Notes: generated from the letters alone by a model not told the origin. A stretch of 64,000 nucleotides of DNA from Desulfurobacterium pacificum (GCF_900182835.1 NZ_FXUB01000001.1:493954-557953); one strand, 5' to 3'. Shown: positions 7,562 to 16,974, counted from the stretch's first letter. Numbers and translations: made by a program.

Positions 7562-8545
7562 TCATCTTTTCACCATAAACCTTTCACACTCGTAGCAGGG
7601 CGCAACAACCAATTCCTTTATTAGTTTACCATTTTTGTAGACATTTACGTTTACCTGCTTTTCGTTTTTAGCGTCTGAATACCTTGCTACTATTGATGCA
7701 GCTGTTTTAACGGTCTCATCGTCAGGATTATCACACGTTAAAAGACCTATCGGTGAAGGGTAATCAGGCACAGTAGTAGTTAACTCGTTTTCTCTTGCTT
7801 TCTCTTTTAGCACCTCGTTTTCAACCTTGTTTCTACCAACTATCAGCTTGCAATTTCCTATACGAAAGTGTCTGCCTATTTTCAGAAGCTCTACGTTCCG
7901 CCAGTTAAGTTCGTTATGGTCCATCAGGTCTTTTACTTTTACAGCGAAGGAAGGTTCTGTTAAAAGGCAACCACCAGAAGGTGTAGGAAAATCGTCAACT
8001 TTGAATCCAAAGCTTTCAAGCAGTTTTGGATGTTCTTTCCTTGAACGACCTTTCAAAGACAGCAATTTATTTCTGTCAACGATTCCCTCCTTTTCGTAAA
8101 CGGTAGGGGGTAAGAGTTTACCTGACAGAGGTCTTAAAACCTTCCCCTCAAGCCCTGCTATCTTTTCTATTTTTCTAAAAGCATCTAAACGCTGAGACAT
8201 AGGGCGTTGTCCTAAAACCTCACCTGTTGCGATTATTCCACTTTCACCTGCTATCTCTTTCAGTTTTTTCAGCATGTAGGCTTTGCAGTCTATGCAGGGG
8301 TTAAGGTTTTTGCCGTGGCCGTGGGGGGGATTTTTAACAAGCTCAAGGTAGTCATCTCCAACAGGAATCACTTTTAAGTCTATTCCTATTTTCTTAGCAA
8401 TCTCCTTTACACTTTCAAGATTTTTCTCAAAGAAAGGACACGTTAAATGAATACCAACAACCTCAAATCCCATTTTTTTCAAAAGTAAAGCAGATAAAAC
8501 GCTGTCCAATCCACCAGAAAAAAGCAAAAAAGCCTTCCCTTCCAT
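7562..8545 (-). CDS. PP-loop tRNA sulfurtransferase-like protein with NFACT-R-like tail
   Basis: The N-terminal half is an alpha-hydrolase-type PP-loop ATPase: SGGLDS near residue 12, then GIHLTCPFF and a CIDCKAYML cysteine pair, as in enzymes that adenylate and thiolate tRNA uridines (MnmA/ThiI relatives). The C-terminal third, RHFRIGNCKLIVGRNKVENE, resembles the NFACT-R RNA-binding domain. The last residues carry another CxxC (CYECERF). The protein is therefore probably a tRNA thiolation factor, but the exact base and position are not known. I chose the ATG at 8545 (AAGG five bases before it) over an upstream TTG, giving 327 residues. It heads the run leading to the UspA and V-ATPase genes. 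Confidence 0.75.
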   Translation of the reverse strand: MEGKAFLLFSGGLDSVLSALLLKKMGFEVVGIHLTCPFFEKNLESVKEIAKKIGIDLKVIPVGDDYLELVKNPPHGHGKNLNPCIDCKAYMLKKLKEIAGESGIIATGEVLGQRPMSQRLDAFRKIEKIAGLEGKVLRPLSGKLLPPTVYEKEGIVDRNKLLSLKGRSRKEHPKLLESFGFKVDDFPTPSGGCLLTEPSFAVKVKDLMDHNELNWRNVELLKIGRHFRIGNCKLIVGRNKVENEVLKEKARENELTTTVPDYPSPIGLLTCDNPDDETVKTAASIVARYSDAKNEKQVNVNVYKNGKLIKELVVAPCYECERFMVKR

Positions 8546-8612
8546 AGACACCTTCAAAAATTTGTTTTAATTTAAAGGTAGGTTAACAGAAAAAAACTAC
8601 AAGGAGGATGGG

Positions 8613-9176
8613 ATGGCTGTCCTAAAGCTTAACCTCATCGGTGATGGTATTGACCTTACAGGAGCAATCAAAAACACACTGGAAGAGAAGTTTTCAAAAC
8701 TTGAAAAGTATCTTGGAGACGATGAAAGAAGGGAAGTATTCGCTGACGTTATAGTTAAGAAGGAAAAATACAGGGCATCCGTTGAAATAGTAATCTACAA
8801 CGTTTTTGACCATACGTTAAGAATAAAAAAGGAAACCGATGACCTCTACACTGCCGTTGACTACGTCGTTGACGCTGCAGAAAAACAGTTGAGAAGGCTA
8901 AAAGACAAAGTCCAGACTCAGGCTAAAAGGGAAGCACAGAAGAGTAAAAGGCAGATAACCTTAGTTGAAGAAGAAGTTACCGAAAAACCTGTAGAAATCA
9001 TTGAAGTTGAACCGGAACTCTACAAACCTATTTCCGTCGAAGATGCCGTAATTAAACTTTTAGGTTCTAACAGAGAATTTGTCGTTTTCTGCAACGTAGA
9101 AACCGGAAACGCCGCTGTCGTTTACAAAAGGAAAGACGGCAACGTTGGATTAATAGAAATGCCTTCCTGCAAATAA
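8613..9176 (+). CDS. hpf: Long-form ribosome hibernation-promoting factor
   Basis: This protein binds the 30S decoding area and dimerises 70S ribosomes into inactive 100S particles. The 187 residues make it the long form. The N-terminal RaiA/YfiA domain (about 1-100) includes GDGIDLTGAIKNTLEEKFSKLEKYL and DDLYTAVDYVVDAAEKQLRRLKDK. A charged linker rich in Lys/Glu follows, then a C-terminal dimerisation domain (about 135-185) with YKPISVEDAVIKLLGSNREFVVF. A strong AAGGAGG precedes the ATG. It is transcribed divergently from the sulfurtransferase gene and followed by a clear terminator, so it is probably monocistronic. Confidence 0.94.
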   Translation: MAVLKLNLIGDGIDLTGAIKNTLEEKFSKLEKYLGDDERREVFADVIVKKEKYRASVEIVIYNVFDHTLRIKKETDDLYTAVDYVVDAAEKQLRRLKDKVQTQAKREAQKSKRQITLVEEEVTEKPVEIIEVEPELYKPISVEDAVIKLLGSNREFVVFCNVETGNAAVVYKRKDGNVGLIEMPSCK

Positions 9177-9203
9177 ACCTTTCTTCCTCCTCTACTTTCC
9201 TTC

Positions 9204-9236
9204 AAGGACTCTCTGCGTGAGAGTCCTTCAATTTTA
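9204..9236 (+). terminator. Intrinsic terminator after hpf
   Basis: There is a perfect 10-bp stem (AAGGACTCTC paired with GAGAGTCCTT) with a 5-base TGCGT loop, followed by CAATTTT. It lies 28 bases after the hpf stop codon. Confidence 0.85.
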
Positions 9237-9285
9237 ATTCCTTATCTTTAAATCAACAGAATTTATCTATTGCGATTTCCTGCTA

Positions 9286-9314
9286 TTTACTTGATTTGAG
9301 TTAGCAAATATAAT
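9286..9314 (+). promoter_or_regulatory. Candidate promoter of the hdrA-hydrogenase operon
   Basis: A perfect -10 box TATAAT lies at 9309-9314, with TTTACT (4/6) at 9286-9291 and a 17-base spacer. This predicts a leader of about 30 bases holding the GAGAGGTGG ribosome site before the ATG at 9350. It sits just downstream of the hpf terminator. Confidence 0.5.
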
Positions 9315-9349
9315 TAAATAGACTTACACCAATTGAAGAGAGGTGGCTC

Positions 9350-11659
9350 ATGGCTGAAGAACCAAAGATAGGCGTGGTTCTTTGCACCTGTGGTGACGTT
9401 CTAAAGTCAAAAATAGACTTTGAATCCCTTAAAGCATTTGCCGAAAGTCTCCCGGGTGTAGAAAAGGTAATAATTACAAAAGACTTCTGTAAACAACCAG
9501 AAAAGCAGGCAGAAGAACTTAAAGGAAAAGTGAACGCTTTAATTTTTGGCGGATGTTCAGAAAGGTCTTCTCTACAATTCAACGAAGACCGCATAGAAAA
9601 ACTCATGGTAGCTTTGGGCTTAGACCCGGCTGCCTGGGAAACACTCAACCTGAGAGAACAGTGTTACTACATCCACGACGACATAGAACAGCTCAACAAC
9701 AAAGTAAAAGACATGTTTTTAATGGCTTACGAAAAAGTCAAAACAAACGCTCCTGCTCTAAAAGAAAACCTCAAAAAGAAAGTCCTGGTAGTCGGCGGTG
9801 GCGTTGCAGGTCAGCGCTGTGCCCAGGCTCTTGCTGATTTAGGTGTTGAAACAACTTTAGTTGAAGAGAAACCTTACTTGGGCGGAAATGCAGCAAGAAT
9901 AGCCCTTCTCTGGCAGTCTGAATCTTCTCCTTCTTTCTGCACGAGCGAGTGCGTGATACCGGTAGTCGGCAGAGATACAATGATAAGAGACAACATAAAG
10001 GTAATGGTCAACTCAGAAGTTGCAGGAGTTGTAAAAGAAAATGGAGACTTCAAAGTTAGAATCCTGCAAAAAGCCCAAAAAGTTGACCCGGCAAAATGCA
10101 TCTCTTGCGGCGAGTGCGCCAAGGTATGTCCCGTTGAAATTCCTAATCCGTTTAACTTAGGTAAAACCAAAAGAAGAGCTATAGACAAAGACTTCCCGCT
10201 TGCAATACCAGATTCCTACAACATCGTTGATTCAGCCTGCACCATGTGCGGAAACTGCGTAGAAGTTTGCCCAACAAACGCAATAGACCTTAACGCTGAA
10301 GATAGATACGTTGAAGACGAATTCGGCGCAATCGTAATAGCCACAGGAATTACCGGCAAAGATATGAGCGTTTATGAGGAGTTAGGTTACAAATATCCTG
10401 AAGTTGTAACGCTCTTTGAATACGAAAGATACGTCGCTAACAACTTTTTCGGCAAAAAGCCAAAAGAGATAGCTTTCGTCCTGTGTAAAAAAGACGATGT
10501 AGGTTACTGCTCAAGGCTCTGCTGCCTTGCAACCGTTAAAGCAGCAGCCATACTGGCTAAAAACCATCCAGACGTAAAAGTAAAAGTTTTCTACAGAAGC
10601 CTGCGCACAACAGGAAGAGCATTTGAAGAATTAAGAAGAAGAGCCCAAAAAGCTGGAGTTGAATTTATACAAGAAGCTGTTGAAAAAATAGAAAAAGATG
10701 AAAACGGAAAACTCTTAATTAAGGGAGAAAAGCAAACTTACTCATCAGAAATGGCTGTTTTAGCAGAACCTCTAATTCCCGCCCAAATGAAACTAACAAA
10801 CATGCTTGACGTCCAAACTGACAAGTTTGGCTTCCCATTAGAGTTCCAGCCAAGAGTAATCAATCCAATAGAAACTTATGTTGAAAGGGTCTTTGTGGCA
10901 GGCAGCGCAAAAGGATTCAAGGACGTTCAGGAAAGCATTGAATCAGGTTTGGGAGCAGCAGTTAGAGCTTATAAAGCGCTAAAAGGAGAAAACAAAAAGT
11001 ATTACTCGGTAATAGACCAGGAAAAGTGTTCAAGGTGTGAAACCTGCCTGATGTGCTGCCCTCACGGTGCAATAAGCCTCAAAAACGCAGGTAGTGAAGA
11101 AAAAACAATTGTAGAAATAGACCCAAACCTTTGTAGAGGATGTGGACTTTGCTACTCCGCATGTCCATCAAAAGCTATCAAGTTCTCCAACCTTGAAGAT
11201 GAACAACTAATAAAAATGGCTGAAGTTGCGTTCAAGCACCTGCCTAAAGATAAACCAAGAATCCTTGCATTCCTTTGTTACTGGTGCGCATACGGCGCAG
11301 CAGACCTAATGGGTATAAAACTAAAGGAAAAGTTGCCTGAAAACTTTAGAAGCATAAGGGTAAGATGCTCCGCATCCCTGAGCCTTGACGTTATAGCTGA
11401 AATCATTGAAAGAGATTTGGCAGACGGAATCATCGTTGCTGGATGTCCCAAAGACAACTGCCACCACATCTGGGGCAACTACATGCAGGAAAACAGAATA
11501 GAAATGTTTAACGAATCTTTAAAGATGTTAGGAGTAAACGACAAAATCGTTCGCTGGGAATATATAGGCGTTCCTCAGGGCAAAAAACTTGCTAACGCAA
11601 TAAGAGAAGTTAACGAAACTCTCCTTAAAGTTAAAGGAGGCAGTCATGTCAAAGCCTAA
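9350..11659 (+). CDS. hdrA: HdrA-like FAD iron-sulfur protein fused to an MvhD-type domain
   Basis: This is the electron-bifurcating flavoprotein of heterodisulfide-reductase-type complexes. Order in the 769 residues: an N-terminal HdrA domain with a cysteine-poor start (VVLCTCGDVL), an FAD fold (VVGGGVAGQRCAQALADLG, about 145), two [4Fe-4S] motifs (CISCGECAKVCP and CTMCGNCVEVCP, about 250-310), a second Rossmann part, two more ferredoxin motifs (CSRCETCLMCCP, CRGCGLCYSACP, about 565-610), then from about 640 an MvhD/FrhD-type [2Fe-2S] domain (CYWCAYGAADLMG, RVRCSASLSLD, GCPKDNCHH). In methanogens MvhD links hydrogenase to HdrA; here the two are fused, so electrons from the adjacent hydrogenase can reach HdrA directly. 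No HdrB or HdrC is seen nearby. Confidence 0.93.
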   Translation: MAEEPKIGVVLCTCGDVLKSKIDFESLKAFAESLPGVEKVIITKDFCKQPEKQAEELKGKVNALIFGGCSERSSLQFNEDRIEKLMVALGLDPAAWETLNLREQCYYIHDDIEQLNNKVKDMFLMAYEKVKTNAPALKENLKKKVLVVGGGVAGQRCAQALADLGVETTLVEEKPYLGGNAARIALLWQSESSPSFCTSECVIPVVGRDTMIRDNIKVMVNSEVAGVVKENGDFKVRILQKAQKVDPAKCISCGECAKVCPVEIPNPFNLGKTKRRAIDKDFPLAIPDSYNIVDSACTMCGNCVEVCPTNAIDLNAEDRYVEDEFGAIVIATGITGKDMSVYEELGYKYPEVVTLFEYERYVANNFFGKKPKEIAFVLCKKDDVGYCSRLCCLATVKAAAILAKNHPDVKVKVFYRSLRTTGRAFEELRRRAQKAGVEFIQEAVEKIEKDENGKLLIKGEKQTYSSEMAVLAEPLIPAQMKLTNMLDVQTDKFGFPLEFQPRVINPIETYVERVFVAGSAKGFKDVQESIESGLGAAVRAYKALKGENKKYYSVIDQEKCSRCETCLMCCPHGAISLKNAGSEEKTIVEIDPNLCRGCGLCYSACPSKAIKFSNLEDEQLIKMAEVAFKHLPKDKPRILAFLCYWCAYGAADLMGIKLKEKLPENFRSIRVRCSASLSLDVIAEIIERDLADGIIVAGCPKDNCHHIWGNYMQENRIEMFNESLKMLGVNDKIVRWEYIGVPQGKKLANAIREVNETLLKVKGGSHVKA

Positions 11660-12596
11660 ATTTGCCTATTACTTAGCCGGCGGCTGTGCCGGATGCGACA
11701 CGTCCTTGCTGGACACTTCTAAAAAACTGCTGGAATTTTTAGAAAACGTTGAACTAACGTTTTTCGCACCAACAATAGCAGACTTCAAGTATAAAGATTT
11801 AGAAGCAATGCCAGACAATTCCATAGATTTTGGATTTTTCAGCGGTAACGTTAGAAACTCTGAACATGAACATATGGCAAAAGTAATGAGAAAAAAATGT
11901 AAAACGTTAATAGCTTTCGGTATATGTGCAAGTTTAGGTGGAATAAAAGGTTTAGTTAACCTCTTTCCTCAAGAAGAATTACTTAAAAAAGCCTACATTG
12001 AAACGCCGTCAACTGATAATCCTGAAAAAATCCTCCCCACCCCCCACTGCACCATAGACGGCAAATACGACCTTGAACTGCCCGTCCTCAAACCAGCAAA
12101 AGCGTTAGACCAAGTCGTTGAAGTTGACTACTACGTCGGCGGCTGCCCGCCCTCTTACAACCATATTAAGTGGATACTTGAAAAACTGCTGTCAGGCGAC
12201 CTCCCGCCAAAAGGAAGCTGGCTCACAATGGGCAAAGCCGTCTGCGACGTATGCCCCAGAAACCCGATAAGACACGGCGGAATAAAGAAACGCCCGACAG
12301 AAGTCAAAAGAGTTTTAGGCGAAATACCAGAAGACGTCTGTCTGCTTGAAGCAGGATACCTCTGTCTTGGTCCTGTAACCTTAGGAGACTGCGATGCAGC
12401 GTGCATAAAGGTAAACGTTCCGTGCAGAGGTTGCGGAGGACCGATACCAGGCGTAAGAGACTTCGGTGTTAAAGCAATAAGCACCATAGCCACAGCTATG
12501 GGAAGCCTTGAAGTCCTCAAAAAAGTGCCAGACCCAATGCACCTTTTCTACAGATACAGCCTTCCTAAATCATCAGTAGTCAAACCTAAAGAGTAA
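11646..12596 (+). CDS. mvhG: [NiFe] hydrogenase small subunit, MvhG-like (group 3c type)
   Basis: This is the small subunit that relays electrons from the NiFe centre through iron-sulfur clusters. The 316 residues have no twin-arginine signal, so the enzyme is cytoplasmic. The proximal cluster motif is GGCAGCDTSLLD at residues 12-23, with the later ligands in FGICASLGG and YVGGCPPSYNHI. Further cysteines for medial/distal clusters lie in CDVCPRNP, CLGPVTLGDCDAACIKVNVPCRGCGGP. It overlaps the end of the hdrA fusion by 14 bases and is followed 12 bases later by the large subunit, so the set is one operon and very likely one complex. Confidence 0.93.
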   Translation: MSKPKFAYYLAGGCAGCDTSLLDTSKKLLEFLENVELTFFAPTIADFKYKDLEAMPDNSIDFGFFSGNVRNSEHEHMAKVMRKKCKTLIAFGICASLGGIKGLVNLFPQEELLKKAYIETPSTDNPEKILPTPHCTIDGKYDLELPVLKPAKALDQVVEVDYYVGGCPPSYNHIKWILEKLLSGDLPPKGSWLTMGKAVCDVCPRNPIRHGGIKKRPTEVKRVLGEIPEDVCLLEAGYLCLGPVTLGDCDAACIKVNVPCRGCGGPIPGVRDFGVKAISTIATAMGSLEVLKKVPDPMHLFYRYSLPKSSVVKPKE

Positions 12597-12608
12597 TCGG
12601 AGGAAACA

Positions 12609-14066
12609 ATGAGAAAGGCTGAAATAGAACCAATTACAAGGCTTGAAGGTCACGGCAAAATAACAGTTTTCCTTGACGATAACGGAAACGTTGAAAACGC
12701 CTTCCTTCAAGTTGTTGAATTCATGGGATACGAAAAGTTCCTTCAAGGAATGCCGATAGAAGAAGTGCCGAGAACCGCAAGCACAATTTGCGGCGTCTGC
12801 AGAGCCGTTCACTTTTCGGCATCACTAAAGGCTGCAGACCAGATATTTTCCGCTGAACCCCCTCCTGCAGCCAAAAAAATCAGGCAGCTCTTACTTTTAG
12901 CCCACCACATAGAAGACCACACAGAAATCCTCTACGCTTTAGGACTGCCAGACTTCATCTGCGGACCAACCGCACCACCGCAGGAAAGAAACCTGATTGG
13001 CGTAGCAAAAAGAGTAGGAAAAGAACTTGTAAAAGACATACTTCAGAAGCGCTTTTCAGCAGCAAAAATCGTTGAAATTTTAGGCGGAAAGCCCGTTCAT
13101 CCAGTCGCAGCAGTGCCGGGAGGCTGGGCTAAAAAAGTAACGGAAGAAGAAAAAGCCGAAATAGAAAAACTTTCCGACGACCTTTTAGAACTCGGAAAAA
13201 TGACCGTTGAACTCTTTAAAGAAATTGTCGTTAAAAATCCCGAATACTCAAAATTGCTGAAAGAAGAAAACTTCAACGTCGTTACCAACTACATGGCAAC
13301 AGTTGACGAAAACAACAAAGTCACCTACTACCATGGCACTCAGGTTGTAGTATCGCCAGAAGGTAAAGAGATAGTCAGATTTACAGGTAAAGAGTATTTA
13401 GACGTTTTAGCGGAAAAAACCCTTCCGTGGAGCTACGCAAAATTCCCATACCTCAAGCAGAAGGGCTGGAAAGGTCTTGAAGACGGCAAAGACACCCACC
13501 TTATCAGCGTAGGACCTTTAGCGCGCTTCAACGCTTCTGAAGGCTACTCAACGCCTTTAGCTCAAAAAGCTTACGAAGAAATGGTTGAATTCTTCGGTGG
13601 AAAACCTGTTTACAACATCTTCGCCTACCACTGGGCAAGGGCAATAGAGATACTCAACCAGGCAGAACTGATAAAGGAACTTCTCAAATCCCCTGAACTC
13701 ACAGACGAAAAAGTCGTAACGCCACCGGGCAAAGTAACCGGTGAAGGCGTTGGAATAGTTGAAGCACCAAGAGGAACGCTCATTCACCACTACTGGACAG
13801 ATGAAAACGGCTTTGTAACAGACGCTAACCTGATAGTGCCAACCACCATAAACAACGGCGCAATTCAGGTAGCCGTAAGAAAAGCTGCTAAATACTTTAT
13901 TAAAGACGGCAAAGTTGACGAAGGAACTCTTAACCTAATAGAAATGGCTCACAGACCTTACGACCTGTGTTTAGCCTGCGCAACCCACGCTTACCCGGGA
14001 CACTATCCAACAAACGTGATAGTTTACAGAAACGGCAAGAGAATAAAGGAACTGAGGAACTATTGA
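12609..14066 (+). CDS. mvhA: [NiFe] hydrogenase large subunit, MvhA-like (group 3c type)
   Basis: This is the catalytic subunit holding the Ni-Fe(CN)2CO site that splits H2. The 485 residues show the N-terminal L1 motif as STICGVCRAVH (about 57-67) and the C-terminal L2 motif as DLCLACATH (about 453-461). The usual DPC is DLC here, a substitution worth noting because that proline is widespread; all four cysteines are kept. About 25 residues follow the histidine, the likely position of maturation cleavage by the next gene's product. RLEGHGKITV near the N-terminus is the standard start. The gene overlaps the protease gene by four bases. Confidence 0.94.
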   Translation: MRKAEIEPITRLEGHGKITVFLDDNGNVENAFLQVVEFMGYEKFLQGMPIEEVPRTASTICGVCRAVHFSASLKAADQIFSAEPPPAAKKIRQLLLLAHHIEDHTEILYALGLPDFICGPTAPPQERNLIGVAKRVGKELVKDILQKRFSAAKIVEILGGKPVHPVAAVPGGWAKKVTEEEKAEIEKLSDDLLELGKMTVELFKEIVVKNPEYSKLLKEENFNVVTNYMATVDENNKVTYYHGTQVVVSPEGKEIVRFTGKEYLDVLAEKTLPWSYAKFPYLKQKGWKGLEDGKDTHLISVGPLARFNASEGYSTPLAQKAYEEMVEFFGGKPVYNIFAYHWARAIEILNQAELIKELLKSPELTDEKVVTPPGKVTGEGVGIVEAPRGTLIHHYWTDENGFVTDANLIVPTTINNGAIQVAVRKAAKYFIKDGKVDEGTLNLIEMAHRPYDLCLACATHAYPGHYPTNVIVYRNGKRIKELRNY

Positions 14067-14506
14067 AGGTAATAGTTGTAGGCATCGGAAACCCCTCTTT
14101 CGGAGACGATGGAGCAGGATTTGAAATAGTTGAAAGGCTAAAAGGAAGGGTGGCCACGTGCCACCTTCTTTTCCCTTCCCTTGAAATTTTAGAAAAAATC
14201 AAAGGCTACGACTTAGCCATTTTAGTTGATGCCGTTGATATAGGGCTAAACCCGGGCGAAATAGTTGAATTCTCAATTGAAAAAGGAAAAAACAAAGAAC
14301 GCTTCGGCGGTTTAACCCACACCCTTTCAATGGAAGAGATAGTCACAACCGGCTACGAACTCTTTCCCGACGAAATGCCTCAAAAAGTTATCTTCATCGG
14401 CATTCAGGTAGAAAGCATGCCACCTTTCACTAAAGGCTTGAGCCCACCCGTCAAAAAAGCAGTTGAAGAAATCTCAAGTAAAATACTGTTTGCTTCTTTA
14501 AAGTAA
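14063..14506 (+). CDS. Hydrogenase maturation endopeptidase (HycI/HyaD family, M52)
   Basis: This protease removes the C-terminal tail of the large subunit after nickel insertion. The 147 residues begin KVIVVGIGNPSFGDDGAGFEIVERL, the M52 signature with the nickel-sensing Asp of GDDG. A second conserved acid lies in AILVDAVDIGLNPGE and a conserved His in GGLTHTLSMEE. I chose a TTG start at 14063 that overlaps the large-subunit stop (TTGA) and has GAGG before it; a longer reading upstream would be entirely inside mvhA. Tight coupling to mvhA supports that gene as its substrate. Confidence 0.9.
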   Translation: MKVIVVGIGNPSFGDDGAGFEIVERLKGRVATCHLLFPSLEILEKIKGYDLAILVDAVDIGLNPGEIVEFSIEKGKNKERFGGLTHTLSMEEIVTTGYELFPDEMPQKVIFIGIQVESMPPFTKGLSPPVKKAVEEISSKILFASLK

Positions 14507-14509
14507 TTC

Positions 14510-14528
14510 TTTCCTTATAAGAAGGAAA
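14510..14528. terminator. Weak hairpin between convergent genes
   Basis: A 7-bp inverted repeat (TTTCCTT/AAGGAAA, 5-base loop) sits between the convergent protease and Uma2 genes. A second weak TTTCC/GGAAA hairpin follows at about 14543-14561. Neither has a good T tract, so termination is only a suggestion from position. Confidence 0.25.
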
Positions 14529-14562
14529 TTCCGTCTCGAAGATTTCCCTTTAAAAAGGAAAG

Positions 14563-15102
14563 TCAAACTCTTTCCCAAACTTTTTCAATATCTACTTCAA
14601 ACGGACACTTGATTTTAAAAATGAAAGAACCTGTGTCGCTGTCAAATACCTTTTCAAACTTTCCACTTTTTAACTCAAAAACTCTCATCTTTCTAATGTC
14701 CGGGTAAACAAGGGCGTAAAACTTAACCTTTTCTCTCTCGTATAGGGCAAACTTTACGTTTTCGTCCTTAAAAGCAGTAGATTTAGAAACTATTTCAAAA
14801 ACAACTTCTGGAGTAAACTTTAAATGCTCATCTACCCGTTTACACACAACTACCAAATCGGGTCTTACAACGGTGTGTTCATCAACTATCCAATCGAGTT
14901 CCTGATAGACAAAACACTCTTTTGGACAGTTTTCAAGCTGCTCTTCTATCTGCTTTGCAATGAGAAAAGATGCTCTTTGATGTTTACCGAAAGGGGACGG
15001 TGCCATAGCAAAAGGTATGCCTTCTATTAGTTCCCAGTCTCCCTCCCAATACTTATAATCTTCTACTGTATAACGAGGCATAAATTCTTTTGCAGTATTC
15101 AT
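14563..15102 (-). CDS. Uma2-family putative nuclease (DUF820)
   Basis: This 179-residue protein is of the Uma2 family, which has a PD-(D/E)XK restriction-endonuclease-like fold. The family pattern is visible: YTVEDYKYWEGDWELIEGIPFAMAPS near the start, then the catalytic-type segment VVRPDLVVV (PD) followed by EVVFEIVSKST (ExxS). Biological roles of this widespread family are not established. The start is the ATG at 15102, with GAGG five bases upstream. A TATAAT box at 15131-15136 on the same strand could give it its own promoter at the lepA 3' end. Confidence 0.8.
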   Translation of the reverse strand: MNTAKEFMPRYTVEDYKYWEGDWELIEGIPFAMAPSPFGKHQRASFLIAKQIEEQLENCPKECFVYQELDWIVDEHTVVRPDLVVVCKRVDEHLKFTPEVVFEIVSKSTAFKDENVKFALYEREKVKFYALVYPDIRKMRVFELKSGKFEKVFDSDTGSFIFKIKCPFEVDIEKVWERV

Positions 15103-15136
15103 TCTATCCTCTAAAGCGTTCAATCTCTATTATAAA

Positions 15137-16933
15137 TTAGTCCACTTTCAGGACAGCTAAAAACGCTTCCTGTGGAACTTCTACCTTACCAAGCATTTTC
15201 ATCTTCTTTTTACCTTCTTTCTGCTTTTCAAGGAGTTTCTTCTTTCTCGTAACGTCACCACCGTAACACTTGGCAAGAACGTCCTTCCTCAAAGCTTTAA
15301 CGTTTGAACGGGCAATAATTTTGTTTCCAATTGCTGCCTGAATGGCGACTTCAAAGAGTTGTCTCGGGATAATCTCTTTTAGCTTATCAACTAATTGACG
15401 CCCTCTCTGGTAAGCTTTATCTTTGTGAACGATAACGGAAAGAGCATCAACAGGTTTTCCGTTTATAAGAATGTCAAGCTTTACAAGTTCAGATGGCTTA
15501 TAACCAGCAAGCTCGTAGTCAAAAGAAGCGTAACCTCTTGAAACGGACTTTAACTTATCAAAGAAGTCAAAAAGAATTTCGGAAAGAGGCATGTCGTATC
15601 GCAGTTCTACTCTTGACTGGTCTAAGTAGGTAAATCCTGTTTGAATACCTCTTCTATCCTGACAGAGCTGCATAATAGGTCCAACGTATTCAGCAGGCGT
15701 AATAATAGAAGCTGTAATATAAGGTTCTTCAATTCTTTCTATCTTTTCCGGTGGCGGCATCTCTGCCGGGTTTTGAACGTCAACGACGGTACCGTCTTTC
15801 AGATAAACCTTGTAAATAACGCTCGGTGCAGTTGCTATAAGGTTTAAACCAAACTCTCTCTCAAGCCTTTCTTTTATCACTTCCATGTGAAGAAGACCCA
15901 AAAATCCACACCTAAACCCAAACCCAAGCGCAGCAGAAGTTTCCGGTTCAAAGAAAAGCGCAGCATCGTTTAACTTCAGTTTTTCCAGAGCTTCCTTCAG
16001 GTTCTCGTAATCGTCAGAATCTACAGGGTAAAGTCCCGCAAATACCATCGGCTTTGCAGGTCTAAAGCCGGGACAGGGCTCATCGGTTGGATTTTTAGCG
16101 TCCGTTATCGTGTCGCCAACCTGCGTATCCTCTATGTTCTTAATGTTTGCTGCAATCCAGCCAACCTCTCCGGCAGAAAGCTGGTCTAACTTAACCATTT
16201 GAGGAGATTGTGTTCCGACTTCCACAACTTCAAACTCTTTATCGTTAGACATAAGCTTTATGGTCATTCCCGGCTTTATTACGCCGTCAAACACCCTGAT
16301 AAAAGGAATTACCCCTTTGTAGTTATCGTAGTAAGAATCAAAAATCAAAGCTTTCAAAGGCTTATTTGGGTCACCAGAAGGCGGAGGCACTTTCTTCACT
16401 ATCGCTTCTAAAATCTCCTTTATTCCAATTCCTTCTTTAGCAGAAGCAGGTATGGCATCGTCAGGGTCAAGCCCTAAAACTTCTGCAATCTGCTCCTTTA
16501 CCCATTCAACGTTGGCGCTCGGCAGGTCAATCTTGTTTATAACAGGAATAATTTCAAGCCCGGCGTCTAAAGCCAAAAAGAAGTTGGCTATCGTCTGCGC
16601 CTCAATCCCCTGCGTTGCATCAATCACTAAAAGCGCCCCTTCACAGGCAGAAAGGCTTCGTGAAACCTCATAAGTAAAGTCAACGTGACCAGGCGTATCT
16701 ATAAGGTGCATCGTGTAAGTTTTTCCATCATCAGCCTTATAGTTCATTCTAACAGCGTTAAGCTTTATGGTAATACCTCTTTCCCTTTCAAGCTCTAAAG
16801 TATCAAGCATCTGTTCTTTTAATTCTCTTTTTGAAACCGTTCCGGTAAACTCAAGGAGTCTATCTGCAAGCGTTGACTTACCGTGGTCTATGTGAGCAAT
16901 TATGCAAAAGTTCCTTATCAGTTCCTGATTCAT
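15137..16933 (-). CDS. lepA: Elongation factor 4 (LepA)
   Basis: This is a ribosomal GTPase implicated in translation under stress and in initiation or back-translocation. The 598 residues are the normal length. The G1 loop AHIDHGKST lies near residue 10, G3 DTPGHVD near 80 and G4 NKID near 130. The family-specific C-terminal domain with [22 protein letters not shown] is at the end. The start is the ATG at 16933 with AGGGG upstream; the open frame runs on into the tmRNA region, but that stretch is RNA-coding on the other strand and not protein. It is divergent from ssrA. Confidence 0.97.
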   Translation of the reverse strand: MNQELIRNFCIIAHIDHGKSTLADRLLEFTGTVSKRELKEQMLDTLELERERGITIKLNAVRMNYKADDGKTYTMHLIDTPGHVDFTYEVSRSLSACEGALLVIDATQGIEAQTIANFFLALDAGLEIIPVINKIDLPSANVEWVKEQIAEVLGLDPDDAIPASAKEGIGIKEILEAIVKKVPPPSGDPNKPLKALIFDSYYDNYKGVIPFIRVFDGVIKPGMTIKLMSNDKEFEVVEVGTQSPQMVKLDQLSAGEVGWIAANIKNIEDTQVGDTITDAKNPTDEPCPGFRPAKPMVFAGLYPVDSDDYENLKEALEKLKLNDAALFFEPETSAALGFGFRCGFLGLLHMEVIKERLEREFGLNLIATAPSVIYKVYLKDGTVVDVQNPAEMPPPEKIERIEEPYITASIITPAEYVGPIMQLCQDRRGIQTGFTYLDQSRVELRYDMPLSEILFDFFDKLKSVSRGYASFDYELAGYKPSELVKLDILINGKPVDALSVIVHKDKAYQRGRQLVDKLKEIIPRQLFEVAIQAAIGNKIIARSNVKALRKDVLAKCYGGDVTRKKKLLEKQKEGKKKMKMLGKVEVPQEAFLAVLKVD

Positions 16934-16974
16934 TCTTACCCCTTTCAAAAAGAGTTTTACTGAAATATAGGAGT

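Noticed and set aside
9301..9648. Minus-strand frame over the hdrA start
   Set aside because: It covers the hdrA promoter and coding region and has no protein-like features or ribosome site.
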